Assembly: GCA_009712635.1 (NCBI GenBank)
Contig: WASS01000015.1
Coordinates: 857,865-921,864 of the forward strand
Direction: 5' to 3'
Length of the DNA stretch: 64,000 nucleotides
Source of the DNA: Hungatella sp.
GTDB taxonomy: Bacteria > Bacillota > Clostridia > Lachnospirales > Lachnospiraceae
Under the pieces are notes generated by a model. That model was not told the DNA's origin, did no database searches, and saw only the letters and a list, made by a program, of their open reading frames with translations. Positions 1 to 7,450 of this stretch are shown piece after piece (position 1 is the stretch's first letter; every line of letters starts with the position of its first letter). The position numbers and the translations under genes are program-made.

Positions 1-576
1 CATTTCTTCATCAAACGATGCAAGAATTCTGGAGGCTGTTTCTATCATGCGTACATTTTTACCTATATGTAAAAAAGCCTCGGCGCATTCTACACCAATG
101 TAGCCCCCGCCTACGATAACTACATTCCGGATCTTTTCCAATCTGGAATATTCCTTTAAAAAGATGCCGTCTTCCATATTTTTTAATGCATGGACTCCTA
201 TCAGCTCTCTGCCCGGAAACGGAGGCATCACAGCCTCTGCCCCTGCTGCAACCATCAGCTTATCATAAGTATCCTCAAACTCTTTGCCAGATAAAAGATC
301 TCTTACGACAATCCTCTTTTTTCCGGCATCGACCGAGATAACTTCATGCTTTAAAAATGTTTCTATTCCCATCTTCTCAAAAGTCTCACGGCTGCGGGCA
401 ATCATTTTTCTGTAATCCTCATTAAAATCTCCCACATAATAAGGCAGTCCGCACGCACCATAGGAAAGGAATCCGCCCTTTTCGTATACGGTTATCTGAA
501 TATCAGAATTCATCCTGCGTATCTTGGATGCGGCACTCATACCTGCCGCAACTCCACCGATTATAATAATCTTCAT
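1..576 (-). CDS. CoA-disulfide reductase-like FAD/NAD(P) oxidoreductase (partial, C-terminus beyond window)
   Basis: The frame is open from the ATG at 576 to the window edge (192 codons). Visible are an N-terminal FAD-binding glycine motif (IIIIGGVAAGMSAA), a single-cysteine redox motif (SYGACGLPYYVG) typical of CoA-disulfide reductases and related NADH oxidases, and a second Rossmann motif (VVIVGGGYIGVECAEAF) for NAD(P)H. A GGAGG ribosome binding site precedes the ATG, and only 13 bases separate it from the stop of the upstream gene, so it is probably the last visible member of the BMC operon. Inference: it may handle CoA or low-molecular-weight thiols, or reoxidise NADH made by the aldehyde dehydrogenase. 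The C-terminal dimerisation domain and any rhodanese domain cannot be seen. Confidence 0.85.
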   Translation of the reverse strand, partial: MKIIIIGGVAAGMSAASKIRRMNSDIQITVYEKGGFLSYGACGLPYYVGDFNEDYRKMIARSRETFEKMGIETFLKHEVISVDAGKKRIVVRDLLSGKEFEDTYDKLMVAAGAEAVMPPFPGRELIGVHALKNMEDGIFLKEYSRLEKIRNVVIVGGGYIGVECAEAFLHIGKNVRMIETASRILASFDEEM

Positions 577-589
577 AAATTTTCCTCCA

Positions 590-1702
590 TCAGGTTTTAT
601 CAGCTATTTCACGCTCTGCAGATTTCATCGCATCTCTGGCTGATATTTCTCCTGTGAAAGCCTGATATATTTTTTGGTACAGGACTGTGTTTTTATCCCC
701 TGCCCCCGTTATATGAGGAAGAGGCTTTGCAGACTCAATCATCATTTTCTGCACTGGAAACCATGGACAGTCCCCTTTCTGATAACTGGATTCTCTTACA
801 GGCGCACCGCTTACCCCTCCTGCTTTTTGGTCAACCTCAAATGAACGCAGATATCTTAAAAAGTCGTTGGCAGCCTCCCGTTTTGTGCTTCCTTTGCAGA
901 TGGCAAAGGACCATGTCACATTCCATGCAGTTGAAAATGTACTGAAACCTAAATCTTCCGGTTCCAGACAGCCATTCTCCCATACCGCTCCAAGCTGTCC
1001 GCTCCATGTAACTGCCATGACAGCTTTTTTCTTTCGGATGGCCTCAGCAATTTCCTCATTTGCAAAGTGTTCCGTACCTTCCAGAGCATATGATTTAAGT
1101 TCACAATAAGACTGAAGCCCTCTTATGGTTTTTTCATCCCCGCAGATCGGATTTCCCTCTGAATCATAAACATCTCCGCCATACATGCGAAGAAAAGGAA
1201 GCGCATCGGTAAATATCTCTGAACAATCGGCCTTCATTGCCACGGCATTTCTTCCATATACTGCTGCTAGCGCCTTTGCTGTTTCCAGGTATTCCCGAGG
1301 TGTAATAACAGGCCCCAGCTCCTTACCAAGCGCCTTATAAATGAGACTCTTACGGTATACAATCATATGACCATCACAGAAAGAGGGAGATAAGTATGCC
1401 TGATTATGATAACTCATTTCCCTGGCAATGGCAGGAAGGATATCCTCCTCTTCCAACTCAAGTTCAGCCAGATAGCCCTTTTGTACAAAATCAGACAGCC
1501 ACAGATGACCTGCTGCCATAATAATGTCATAATCACCCCTTCCATTAAGTGATTCCATCATTTTGGCATAATATTCTGACCACGGCTCAATCTGAAATTC
1601 CACACTTCCCTTATATCCGTCCAGAATCCCCAATTCTTTATCCAGATAACCGTTCACTGCCGGATCTGCAACCGCAAGAACCTTTAATATACCCTGCTCC
1701 AT
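590..1702 (-). CDS. Solute-binding-protein-like protein lacking a signal peptide, in BMC operon
   Basis: A 370-residue protein resembling family 1 extracellular sugar-binding proteins of ABC transporters: an N-terminal lobe with YDIIMAAGHLWLSDFVQKGYL, a VYRKSL hinge region and a C-terminal FLRYLRSFEVDQKAGG segment. The ATG at 1702 is chosen because GGGAGGG lies just upstream; a longer frame to 1747 has no ribosome binding site. The chosen protein begins MEQGILKVLAVADP and has no signal peptide or lipobox, so it should stay in the cytosol. It lies 19 bases after the BMC-P gene and is followed by the flavoprotein gene. Its role in a microcompartment operon is unknown to me; a cytosolic ligand sensor or substrate-binding scaffold is conceivable. 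The family assignment is moderately sure, the function is not. Confidence 0.7.
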   Translation of the reverse strand: MEQGILKVLAVADPAVNGYLDKELGILDGYKGSVEFQIEPWSEYYAKMMESLNGRGDYDIIMAAGHLWLSDFVQKGYLAELELEEEDILPAIAREMSYHNQAYLSPSFCDGHMIVYRKSLIYKALGKELGPVITPREYLETAKALAAVYGRNAVAMKADCSEIFTDALPFLRMYGGDVYDSEGNPICGDEKTIRGLQSYCELKSYALEGTEHFANEEIAEAIRKKKAVMAVTWSGQLGAVWENGCLEPEDLGFSTFSTAWNVTWSFAICKGSTKREAANDFLRYLRSFEVDQKAGGVSGAPVRESSYQKGDCPWFPVQKMMIESAKPLPHITGAGDKNTVLYQKIYQAFTGEISARDAMKSAEREIADKT

Positions 1703-1721
1703 ATCAATTCCCTCCCTCTGT

Positions 1722-1982
1722 TTATTTCCCCAATTGAGGAGGTGCATCTACAATCCCCACAACAAAGGCATCCACCGGAGCCGAGCGGTCAATGGCAAAC
1801 TGGGTCGTATTGTCTGTTGTTACCAGCACCAGTTCCCCAATTCCTGCTCCCATGGTATCCGCTGCCACAAATATATTCTTTTTTTCTCCGTAATACGGTT
1901 CCACTAAAAGGAGCTTAAACCCCACCAGATTCCTGCACTTTCTGGTGGAAACCACTGTCCCCATAATCGTTCCTAATATCAT
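1722..1982 (-). CDS. BMC-P vertex shell protein (EutN/CcmL family)
   Basis: An 86-residue protein with the EutN/CcmL fold signature: MILGTIMGTVVSTRK at the N terminus, a central LLLVEPY, ADTMGAGIGELVLVTTD and a C-terminal VDAFVVGIVD. Family members form pentamers that cap the vertices of the microcompartment shell. The start codon overlaps the stop of pduL, so translation is probably coupled. It is the only BMC-P gene visible, although closed shells of other systems often use up to three paralogs. The length is normal for the family. Confidence 0.93.
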   Translation of the reverse strand: MILGTIMGTVVSTRKCRNLVGFKLLLVEPYYGEKKNIFVAADTMGAGIGELVLVTTDNTTQFAIDRSAPVDAFVVGIVDAPPQLGK

Positions 1983-2635
1983 CTGGCATCTTCCTTTCTA
2001 ATGGTGACCCACTGCCCCTGTCTGAGTAAAAATGCATTGGCATCATCTGTATCCACATGAAAATCCAGACGGCTTTCCCTGGTAACCCGGATAAGAACGC
2101 CTCCAAGCACGCCTCCTTTTTCTCCCGGAACCATCACGTCCACCCGTTCCCCATCGGATACGCCAAACCATTTGGCGTCTTCCGGCGTCATATGAATGTG
2201 ACGGTCGGCAATGATCACGCCCTCCTTCAGAGAGACTTCGCCTACAGGTCCCTTAAGCAGGATTCCCGGAGTTTCTTTTAGATCTCCGGAAATCCTGACA
2301 GGGGGAGTGATACCAAGGCTTCTGCAGTCACTAAACGCCATCTCAACCTGACTTTGTTTCCTCTCCGGCCCCAGAATCCGGACTTTCTTAATCGTCCCTT
2401 TGGGGCCGCAGACCTCAACCTGTTCTTTGCATGCAAACTGACCAGGCTGGCTTAATAATTTTTCAGGTGTCAGCCGATACCCTGCACCAAACAGTGTTTC
2501 CACGTGTTCTCTTGATAAATGTACATGTCTTGCCGAAATGCCAACCGGAACCTGATAGGGATCAGCGCTTAACCGGTTCCAGTGTTCCAGAACCATTTCT
2601 GTTATTTTCTGTATCAGTTCTCCCCTGTTATCCAT
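1979..2635 (-). CDS. pduL: Phosphate propanoyltransferase PduL (BMC phosphotransacylase)
   Basis: A 218-residue protein with duplicated PduL metal motifs: SARHVHLS (His37, His39), ADRHIHMT (His146, His148) and DFHVDTDDA (His193). PduL interconverts acyl-CoA and acyl phosphate inside BMCs, regenerating the internal CoA pool used by the aldehyde dehydrogenase. The first 20 residues (GELIQKITEMVLEHW) can form an amphipathic helix like known encapsulation peptides. It follows a BMC-H gene by 14 bases and overlaps the BMC-P start. The acyl phosphate would be used by a kinase outside this window. Confidence 0.95.
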   Translation of the reverse strand: MDNRGELIQKITEMVLEHWNRLSADPYQVPVGISARHVHLSREHVETLFGAGYRLTPEKLLSQPGQFACKEQVEVCGPKGTIKKVRILGPERKQSQVEMAFSDCRSLGITPPVRISGDLKETPGILLKGPVGEVSLKEGVIIADRHIHMTPEDAKWFGVSDGERVDVMVPGEKGGVLGGVLIRVTRESRLDFHVDTDDANAFLLRQGQWVTIRKEDAR

Positions 2636-2649
2636 CAGACACTGATTCC

Positions 2650-2949
2650 TTATTTAATCAGCGGGATAATTCCTGCTATGGAATTATGGGGTCTTGGAAT
2701 TACATGAACAGCCACCAGTTCTCCCACTCTGGAAGCGGCTTCTTCTCCTGCTTCTACCGCTGCTTTTACAGCTCCCACATCTCCCTGTACCATAACAGTT
2801 ACCAGACCTGAGCCAATCTTTTCTGTTCCAACCATTTCAACATCTGCTGCTTTTAACATGGCATCTGCTGCTTCAATTGATGCGGTAAGACCTCTTGTTT
2901 CAACCATTCCCAGTGCCAGCATGCCCTTCTTAACTGATATCTCTGCCAT
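2650..2949 (-). CDS. BMC-H hexameric shell protein, PduA/EutM-like (copy 1)
   Basis: A 99-residue single-domain BMC protein. The core [20 protein letters not shown], the pore segment [12 protein letters not shown] and [11 protein letters not shown] are canonical for the main facet hexamer of the PduA/EutM/CcmK type. The ATG at 2949 is chosen because GGAGGAGAAGGAA precedes it; longer in-frame starts are unsupported. It overlaps the 3' end of the previous BMC-H gene by 20 bases. It is closely similar to the shell gene at 3347-3625 (the same [14 protein letters not shown] core), suggesting a duplication within the locus, but has an N-terminal extension ([11 protein letters not shown]). Confidence 0.95.
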   Translation of the reverse strand: MAEISVKKGMLALGMVETRGLTASIEAADAMLKAADVEMVGTEKIGSGLVTVMVQGDVGAVKAAVEAGEEAASRVGELVAVHVIPRPHNSIAGIIPLIK

Positions 2950-3313
2950 TTCCTTCTCCTCCTGTTTTATCTTCATTTTCATGTTCCTTACCTGTCTCAG
3001 TTTTTGATTCTTCCTCATGTCTGTCTATCATATTTAGCAGTTTCCACACCTCATGATGAGGGTTATTAATAGAAACACATACTTTTATGTTGCTCTCGCC
3101 CACGATCCGACCGGAATCTCTGGCCGCTTCCATTGCCGCATACACTGCTGATGTCTCGCCTGCCAGCACAGTATGGCACATCCTGCCGCCCAGTGTCTTA
3201 TGACAGCTTACAAGTTCCACCTGCGCCGCTTTCAGCGCCTGATCAACCACAAAAACTGTATTAGCGTAATAATTTATTTCCAGTACTCCTATGGCGTTTC
3301 CGTTTCTTTTCAT
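2930..3313 (-). CDS. BMC-H shell protein with divergent pore and acidic/basic C-terminal tail
   Basis: A 127-residue protein with one BMC domain in residues ~7-95 ([48 protein letters not shown]). The usual KIGSGL pore sequence is replaced by KTLGGRM, which should change the pore. A tail of about 30 residues after the domain is rich in Glu, Lys and Gly ([17 protein letters not shown]) and probably disordered. Such tails may contact cargo or the outside face, but that is inference. It is preceded by a BMC-H gene 33 bases upstream and overlaps the next BMC-H gene. Confidence 0.9.
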   Translation of the reverse strand: MKRNGNAIGVLEINYYANTVFVVDQALKAAQVELVSCHKTLGGRMCHTVLAGETSAVYAAMEAARDSGRIVGESNIKVCVSINNPHHEVWKLLNMIDRHEEESKTETGKEHENEDKTGGEGNGRDIS

Positions 3314-3346
3314 GATAACCCACCTTTTCTGCCGGAACTATTATCA

Positions 3347-3625
3347 CTATTTTGCTTTTGGCAGAATTTTGTCTATATCCTGATGTGGTCTGGGAATCAC
3401 ATGGACAGCTACCAGCTCTCCGATTCTGGAAGCTGCCGCTTCCCCCGCTTCGGTAGCCGCTTTAACTGCTCCGACTTCTCCGGTTACAATAACGGTCACC
3501 AGCCCGGAACCAATCTTTTCCGTTCCCACCAGTTCCACGTCTGCCGCCTTCAACATCGCATCTGCTGCTTCTATGGAGGCAATTAATCCCCTTGTTTCAA
3601 CTAAACCGATTGATGTGGATGCCAT
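3347..3625 (-). CDS. BMC-H hexameric shell protein, PduA/EutM-like (copy 2)
   Basis: A 92-residue canonical BMC-H protein: [20 protein letters not shown], pore [12 protein letters not shown], and [12 protein letters not shown]. The start at 3625 is preceded by AGGAGGTAGAATGGT. Most of its sequence matches the shell protein at 2650-2949, so the two are recent paralogs and likely mix in the facets. It sits in the middle of the shell gene run, between the non-canonical pore protein and the tailed BMC-H. Confidence 0.95.
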   Translation of the reverse strand: MASTSIGLVETRGLIASIEAADAMLKAADVELVGTEKIGSGLVTVIVTGEVGAVKAATEAGEAAASRIGELVAVHVIPRPHQDIDKILPKAK

Positions 3626-3640
3626 ACCATTCTACCTCCT

Positions 3641-3970
3641 CTAATCATTTATATTTTCTTCCGTGAATGTTACCTTTGTTATGCGCGCCAATGCTTTCGT
3701 TCCTTCGTACGGCCTTTCGATCATCCGGACCAGGACCTGCTCGGGGCTGTTAAGTTCAAGCGCTGCCCGCCTTGCTGCTTCGCAGGCTTCCTTTACATCA
3801 TCTACCCCACCCTCAAATTTCACCTGGGCAGTAAGAGGAATAAACGCTGCTGCATCCTTGGGATTTATGGTATCGATGCCAATGATTTTCACGTCTGCAG
3901 CCTTGCACGCTTTATCCATGGCATACAAAACCGCTCCATATCCTGCACATTCCAAAAAGCCAATTGCCAT
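3641..3970 (-). CDS. BMC-H shell protein with non-canonical pore loop
   Basis: A 109-residue single BMC domain protein (MAIGFLECAGYGAVLYAMDK, GGVDDVKEACEAARRAA). The pore region reads DTINPKDAAAFIPL instead of the KIGSGL type, so it is longer and lacks the small glycine/serine pore rim. A C-terminal strand (RPYEGTKALARITKVTF) resembles shell proteins of aldolase-type (fucose/rhamnose) BMCs. The ATG at 3970 has GGGAGGT eight bases upstream; the longer frame to 4018 overlaps the aldehyde dehydrogenase and is rejected. It lies 11 bases after the aldehyde dehydrogenase stop. Confidence 0.9.
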   Translation of the reverse strand: MAIGFLECAGYGAVLYAMDKACKAADVKIIGIDTINPKDAAAFIPLTAQVKFEGGVDDVKEACEAARRAALELNSPEQVLVRMIERPYEGTKALARITKVTFTEENIND

Positions 3971-3981
3971 ATGTACCTCCC

Positions 3982-5403
3982 TTAAATGATCCTTAAGCCG
4001 CCTTCTGCCAGCATGCATCTGCGCCTTCTGGTAAAGCTCTTCGCACAGGTGAGACCTTCACCCGTAGGACCTGCGATTGTCATTGTGGTATGTCCTTCTC
4101 CACCGATTCCCACACCTCTTAGCGTGGCTCCGTTCTTTGTAAAGATTGTGGTCTCAATCTCCTTTGCAAATCTGGTCATGTTCTCCACGTTCCTGGAAAA
4201 CATGGATGCAGTATGGCGGTTTCCAGATTCTGCCACTTTTGCGCTTTCCATACATTCCTCAAAGGTGTTTAAACGGACTATGGGAAGAACCGGCATCAGC
4301 TGTTCTACCATGACAAAGGGGTGATTTCTGTCTGTTTCACAAATCAGAAGACGCACATCCTTATCACAGTGTATTCCAATTGCATTCAGGAACAAAGCCG
4401 CATCCTTTCCAACCCATTTTTTATTTACTTCATAAGTGCCGTTCTTCTCAATCATGGCAAGCTTTAAAATCTCCTGCAGCTGATCTTTTTGAAGCAGATA
4501 TGCCCCTTCCTGCTGCAGCTGGAAAATAAGTTCATCGGCAGCCTGCTCCATGACAAAGACTTCTTTCTCTGCCAGGCATAAAATATTATTATCAAAAGAG
4601 GCTCCCCTGTAAATTTCCCTGGCTGCCAGCTTTATGTCTGCGGTATCATCTACGATTACAGGCGGATTGCCTGCACCCGCTCCAATGGTCTTTTTACCAG
4701 ACCGTAACAGCGCATTCACCATCCCCATTCCTCCGGTTCCAACCATCAGACGGACTCTTGGATCGGCGGTCATAATATTAACCGCTTCCATGTCAGGTTC
4801 TCTTTGCATGGTAATCAGATTTGCCGGCCCACCGCTTTCCACAATTGCCTGATGAAGCAGCTTCAGGCAATGAGCACAGCTCCGTTTAGCACCTGGATGA
4901 ACATTAAACACAACCGAATTGCCTCCCGCAATCATGCTGATCGTATTATTAATAATGGTCTCTGTAGGGTTTGTAGACGGTGTAATGGCTCCAATCACTC
5001 CAAATGGTGCATATTCCTCTATCATAAGCCCGCCATCACCAGAGATCGCCTCCGTAGTCAGGCATTCTACGCCGGGAGTTCTCTCAATGACTGCCAGATG
5101 TTTCTGAAGCTTATCTTCCACACGCCCCATGCCGGTTTCTTCCTGCACCATGGCTGCCAGTGACTGGGCGTGTTTCCCTGCAACGGATCGGATCGCTTCA
5201 ATAATCCTTCTCCTGTCTTCTACCTTATAATGATTGATCCAATCCCGCTGAGCATTGTAAGCCGCCTCAATTGCATCCTCCACCCGGTCAAATACCCCAT
5301 TGTCGCTCCGGGAAGGAATCATAGAAGGCGTCGGACTTTTCTTATCCAGCCCTGCAAGCACTTCTCTTACAATCAGTTCAATCTCCCTTGTCCCAATTTC
5401 CAT
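3982..5403 (-). CDS. CoA-acylating aldehyde dehydrogenase (PduP/EutE-like), BMC cargo
   Basis: A 473-residue enzyme that oxidises a short aldehyde with NAD+ and CoA to acyl-CoA. The catalytic cysteine is in DNNILCLAEKE (Cys276). Cofactor-site segments include PSTNPTETIINNTISMIAGGN and the glycine-rich VGTGGMGMVN. Residues ~4-20 (GTREIELIVREVLAGLD) form a predicted amphipathic helix followed by a Pro/Ser linker, the classic N-terminal encapsulation peptide of PduP-type enzymes. It follows the aldolase gene by 9 bases, so the aldehyde released by the aldolase is the obvious substrate (acetaldehyde or 2-methylthioacetaldehyde; inference from neighbours). Confidence 0.95.
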   Translation of the reverse strand: MEIGTREIELIVREVLAGLDKKSPTPSMIPSRSDNGVFDRVEDAIEAAYNAQRDWINHYKVEDRRRIIEAIRSVAGKHAQSLAAMVQEETGMGRVEDKLQKHLAVIERTPGVECLTTEAISGDGGLMIEEYAPFGVIGAITPSTNPTETIINNTISMIAGGNSVVFNVHPGAKRSCAHCLKLLHQAIVESGGPANLITMQREPDMEAVNIMTADPRVRLMVGTGGMGMVNALLRSGKKTIGAGAGNPPVIVDDTADIKLAAREIYRGASFDNNILCLAEKEVFVMEQAADELIFQLQQEGAYLLQKDQLQEILKLAMIEKNGTYEVNKKWVGKDAALFLNAIGIHCDKDVRLLICETDRNHPFVMVEQLMPVLPIVRLNTFEECMESAKVAESGNRHTASMFSRNVENMTRFAKEIETTIFTKNGATLRGVGIGGEGHTTMTIAGPTGEGLTCAKSFTRRRRCMLAEGGLRII

Positions 5404-5412
5404 TTTTTCCTC

Positions 5413-6393
5413 CTAGCTAAACTGCCCCATGACTCTTCTGACAACCTCAGCAATAATTTCATCCTTTGCCTTGCTCAAATGCTCTGTATCTCTCTTTTCC
5501 ACCGTTTCCTTGGGTATAGAAGAAATTCCACAAGAACATCCGCCTTCTTTCAGAGGCGAAGACTGCCCTGGTTTCACAAGCGGGGTTACACCTTTTAATT
5601 CATGAACCGGCGGATTAAGTGGAGCCTGAATTGGCGAATCAGGCCAGGATGGCCGGATATCGGAAGAAGTAATGACATCTCTCATATTGGTTTCCTGTAA
5701 GGAACAGGGTGGAATTCCGCCTGCTGTAATGCCCAGTTTTTGCCGGATATCAAGCAGTTTATTTACCTGATCACAGGAAAGTACGTTCTGACGGCCAATA
5801 ATATTCCCTGTATACATCAATATGGTTGCATAATATTCAATGGACTCCAGACGGTAAAATGCCTGAAAAATATCTTTCCCCCAGGTTAATGCTCCATGAT
5901 TTGCAAGGAGTACCCCATTGTGGGTATTTACAAACGGTGCAATGGAATCAGGAACTTCTTCCGTACCAGGTGTTGCGTATTTTGCAATGGGAATGGAGCC
6001 AAGCCCCAATACTGCTTCCGTCAAAACAGCCGCATCCAGACTGATACCTGCAATGGCAAAGCTGGTTGCCACCAGAGGATGGGCGTGTGTAACTGCCTGT
6101 ACATCCGGATTTTCCTGATAGACCCTTAAATGCATCTTTACTTCTGATGAAGGTTTTGAGTTGCCCATAAGCACCCTGCCGTTTAAATCCATCTTTACAA
6201 GCATATCCTGTTTCATAAACCCCTTGGATACGCCGGTGGGTGTTGTCCAGATCGTGTTTGGTCCCACCTTACAGCTTATGTTTCCATCATTGGAAGCCAC
6301 AAAACCTTTGTCATACATACGCTTGCCAATATCCAAAATTGCCTTTTTGGCTTCAAAATCAGACATGTATTTCACGCCCTGAACTGTCATCAT
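5413..6393 (-). CDS. Class II sugar-phosphate aldolase (FucA-like) with C-terminal encapsulation peptide
   Basis: A 326-residue protein. The class II aldolase domain (residues ~10-220) has SNDGNIS (phosphate site), the catalytic acidic motif KPSSEVK (Glu84) and zinc ligands HAH (His103, His105) and NHG (His166). About 100 extra residues follow: a Pro-rich linker, a GGCSCG stretch and a terminal amphipathic helix (DEIIAEVVRRVMGQF), as in BMC-targeted fuculose-phosphate aldolases. The ATG at 6393 is chosen for its GGAGGG site. The family cleaves ketose-1-phosphates to DHAP plus an aldehyde. With mtnK and mtnA nearby the likely substrate is 5-deoxyribulose-1-phosphate or methylthioribulose-1-phosphate (inference). 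It is the first gene of the BMC operon. Confidence 0.92.
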   Translation of the reverse strand: MMTVQGVKYMSDFEAKKAILDIGKRMYDKGFVASNDGNISCKVGPNTIWTTPTGVSKGFMKQDMLVKMDLNGRVLMGNSKPSSEVKMHLRVYQENPDVQAVTHAHPLVATSFAIAGISLDAAVLTEAVLGLGSIPIAKYATPGTEEVPDSIAPFVNTHNGVLLANHGALTWGKDIFQAFYRLESIEYYATILMYTGNIIGRQNVLSCDQVNKLLDIRQKLGITAGGIPPCSLQETNMRDVITSSDIRPSWPDSPIQAPLNPPVHELKGVTPLVKPGQSSPLKEGGCSCGISSIPKETVEKRDTEHLSKAKDEIIAEVVRRVMGQFS

Positions 6394-6419
6394 AACGATC
6401 CCTCCAAAGTTCAAACGAC

Positions 6420-6448
6420 TGGATACATGGCTTGTCTGAACTTGTCAA
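6420..6448 (-). promoter_or_regulatory. Candidate promoter of the aldolase/BMC operon
   Basis: On the minus strand, TTGACA (6448-6443), a 17-base spacer and TATCCA (6425-6420). The -35 is perfect, the -10 poor. Transcription would start near 6413, about 20 bases upstream of the aldolase ATG and just upstream of its ribosome binding site. The weak -10 fits a promoter needing activation. Confidence 0.5.
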
Positions 6449-6477
6449 TTTTTGCTGTATTTTAGCGAATTTATATT

Positions 6478-6508
6478 TGTTTTTATGTGTTTTATTTTGT
6501 TTTGTTTT
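6478..6508. promoter_or_regulatory. Candidate DeoR operator: TGTTTT repeats at 10-bp spacing
   Basis: TGTTTT begins at 6478, 6488, 6498 and 6503 on the plus strand, the first three exactly 10 bp apart, inside the divergent aldolase/deoR intergenic region. A related pair (TGTTTC then TGTTTTATT, 10 bp apart) occurs at 13730-13748 upstream of the transporter operon. In both places the repeat starts about 30 bp upstream of the -35 box. This fits a shared operator, or phased A-tracts bending the DNA. Confidence 0.4.
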
Positions 6509-6526
6509 TATTTTGATCATTTTTTC

Positions 6527-6555
6527 TTTACATTTTGACAAAAAAAATATACAAT
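6527..6555 (+). promoter_or_regulatory. Candidate promoter of the deoR gene
   Basis: TTTACA (6527-6532), a 17-base spacer and TACAAT (6550-6555), each one mismatch from consensus. The start point would lie near 6562, about 70 bases upstream of the regulator's start codon. Confidence 0.5.
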
Positions 6556-6634
6556 ATACTTATATGTCACTGTATTCTTATGGTTTCATACTGCATTTCA
6601 AAAAATTTGTTCGCAGAAAGAAAGGAACATGCCC

Positions 6635-7402
6635 ATGTTAGCAGTAACAAGGAAATCCAAAATCAAAGATATTATATTAGAAAAGAAAAGCGTTACAGTA
6701 ACGGAATTATCTAAAATATTTTCCGTAACCGAGGAAACGATCCGCCGTGATTTAAAGCAGCTGGAAGATGACGGTTTCCTTACAAGAACTTACGGAGGTG
6801 CATTCATACAGGACGGGGTCGAGAACAATGTGGAGCTTACCATAAGGGAAACCGCATATATGGAAAGTAAGAAGGCCATTGCTAAAAAATGCCTCTCATT
6901 GATACATAACGGCGATTCCATCTTTTTAGATGCCTCCACAACCGCTCTCCAGATTGCCCGCGAGCTTCAGGGAATGCGCCTGACCGTCGTTACCAATTCT
7001 CTTCTCATCATCAATGAACTTCAGGATAAAGAAGATATACGTCTTATAACCCTGGGAGGCTCCTATGCACCAAGAGATAAAGCATTTGTCGGCAATACAG
7101 CAATCCGGAATTTAGAGTCTTTCTATCTGGATAAAACCTTTATGTCCTGCAGAAGCATATCCATGGAACACGGAATCACCGATTCCAACGAATCAATAGC
7201 CGCCATACGGCAGACTCTGCTTACACGAAGCAATTATATCTATCTGGTAGCGGACCATTCCAAATTCAATAAAACCTCTTTCATCACCATATCCGGCTTT
7301 GATGCAATTACCGGATTGATCACCGACAAAAATCTTGACACCCAGTGGACCGAGTATCTGACTAAATATAATGTTACCCTGTATGAGGCCATCGACGCCT
7401 AA
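6635..7402 (+). CDS. DeoR-family transcriptional regulator of the BMC/5-deoxypentose locus
   Basis: About 255 residues. The N-terminal helix-turn-helix (VTVTELSKIFSVTEETIRRDLKQLEDDGFLTRTYGG) is the DeoR signature, and the C-terminal DeoRC sugar-phosphate sensor domain contains DASTTALQIAREL, VVTNSLLI and LVADHSKFNK. The second ATG (6635) is preferred since AAAGGA is eight bases upstream; the first (6629) is too close. It sits between the aldolase-BMC operon (divergent) and mtnA (convergent), so it probably controls both the BMC operon and the transporter-mtnKA operon, with a sugar phosphate of the pathway as effector (inference). Confidence 0.9.
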   Translation: MLAVTRKSKIKDIILEKKSVTVTELSKIFSVTEETIRRDLKQLEDDGFLTRTYGGAFIQDGVENNVELTIRETAYMESKKAIAKKCLSLIHNGDSIFLDASTTALQIARELQGMRLTVVTNSLLIINELQDKEDIRLITLGGSYAPRDKAFVGNTAIRNLESFYLDKTFMSCRSISMEHGITDSNESIAAIRQTLLTRSNYIYLVADHSKFNKTSFITISGFDAITGLITDKNLDTQWTEYLTKYNVTLYEAIDA

Positions 7403-7411
7403 CCCGGTCTT

Positions 7412-7446
7412 CAGGAGGATGTCCCTTAAAGTAAGGCATCCTCTTT
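7412..7446. terminator. Bidirectional terminator between deoR and mtnA
   Basis: An inverted repeat GAGGATG...CATCCTC around a short loop, followed on the plus strand by TTTCCC. It lies between the convergent ends of deoR (7402) and mtnA (7451). Confidence 0.6.
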
Positions 7447-7450
7447 CCCG

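Noticed and set aside
5413..6393. Fucose or rhamnose utilisation BMC
   Set aside because: The aldolase and shell fit, but no fucose/rhamnose isomerase, kinase, mutarotase or lactaldehyde reductase is present, whereas mtnK and mtnA are.
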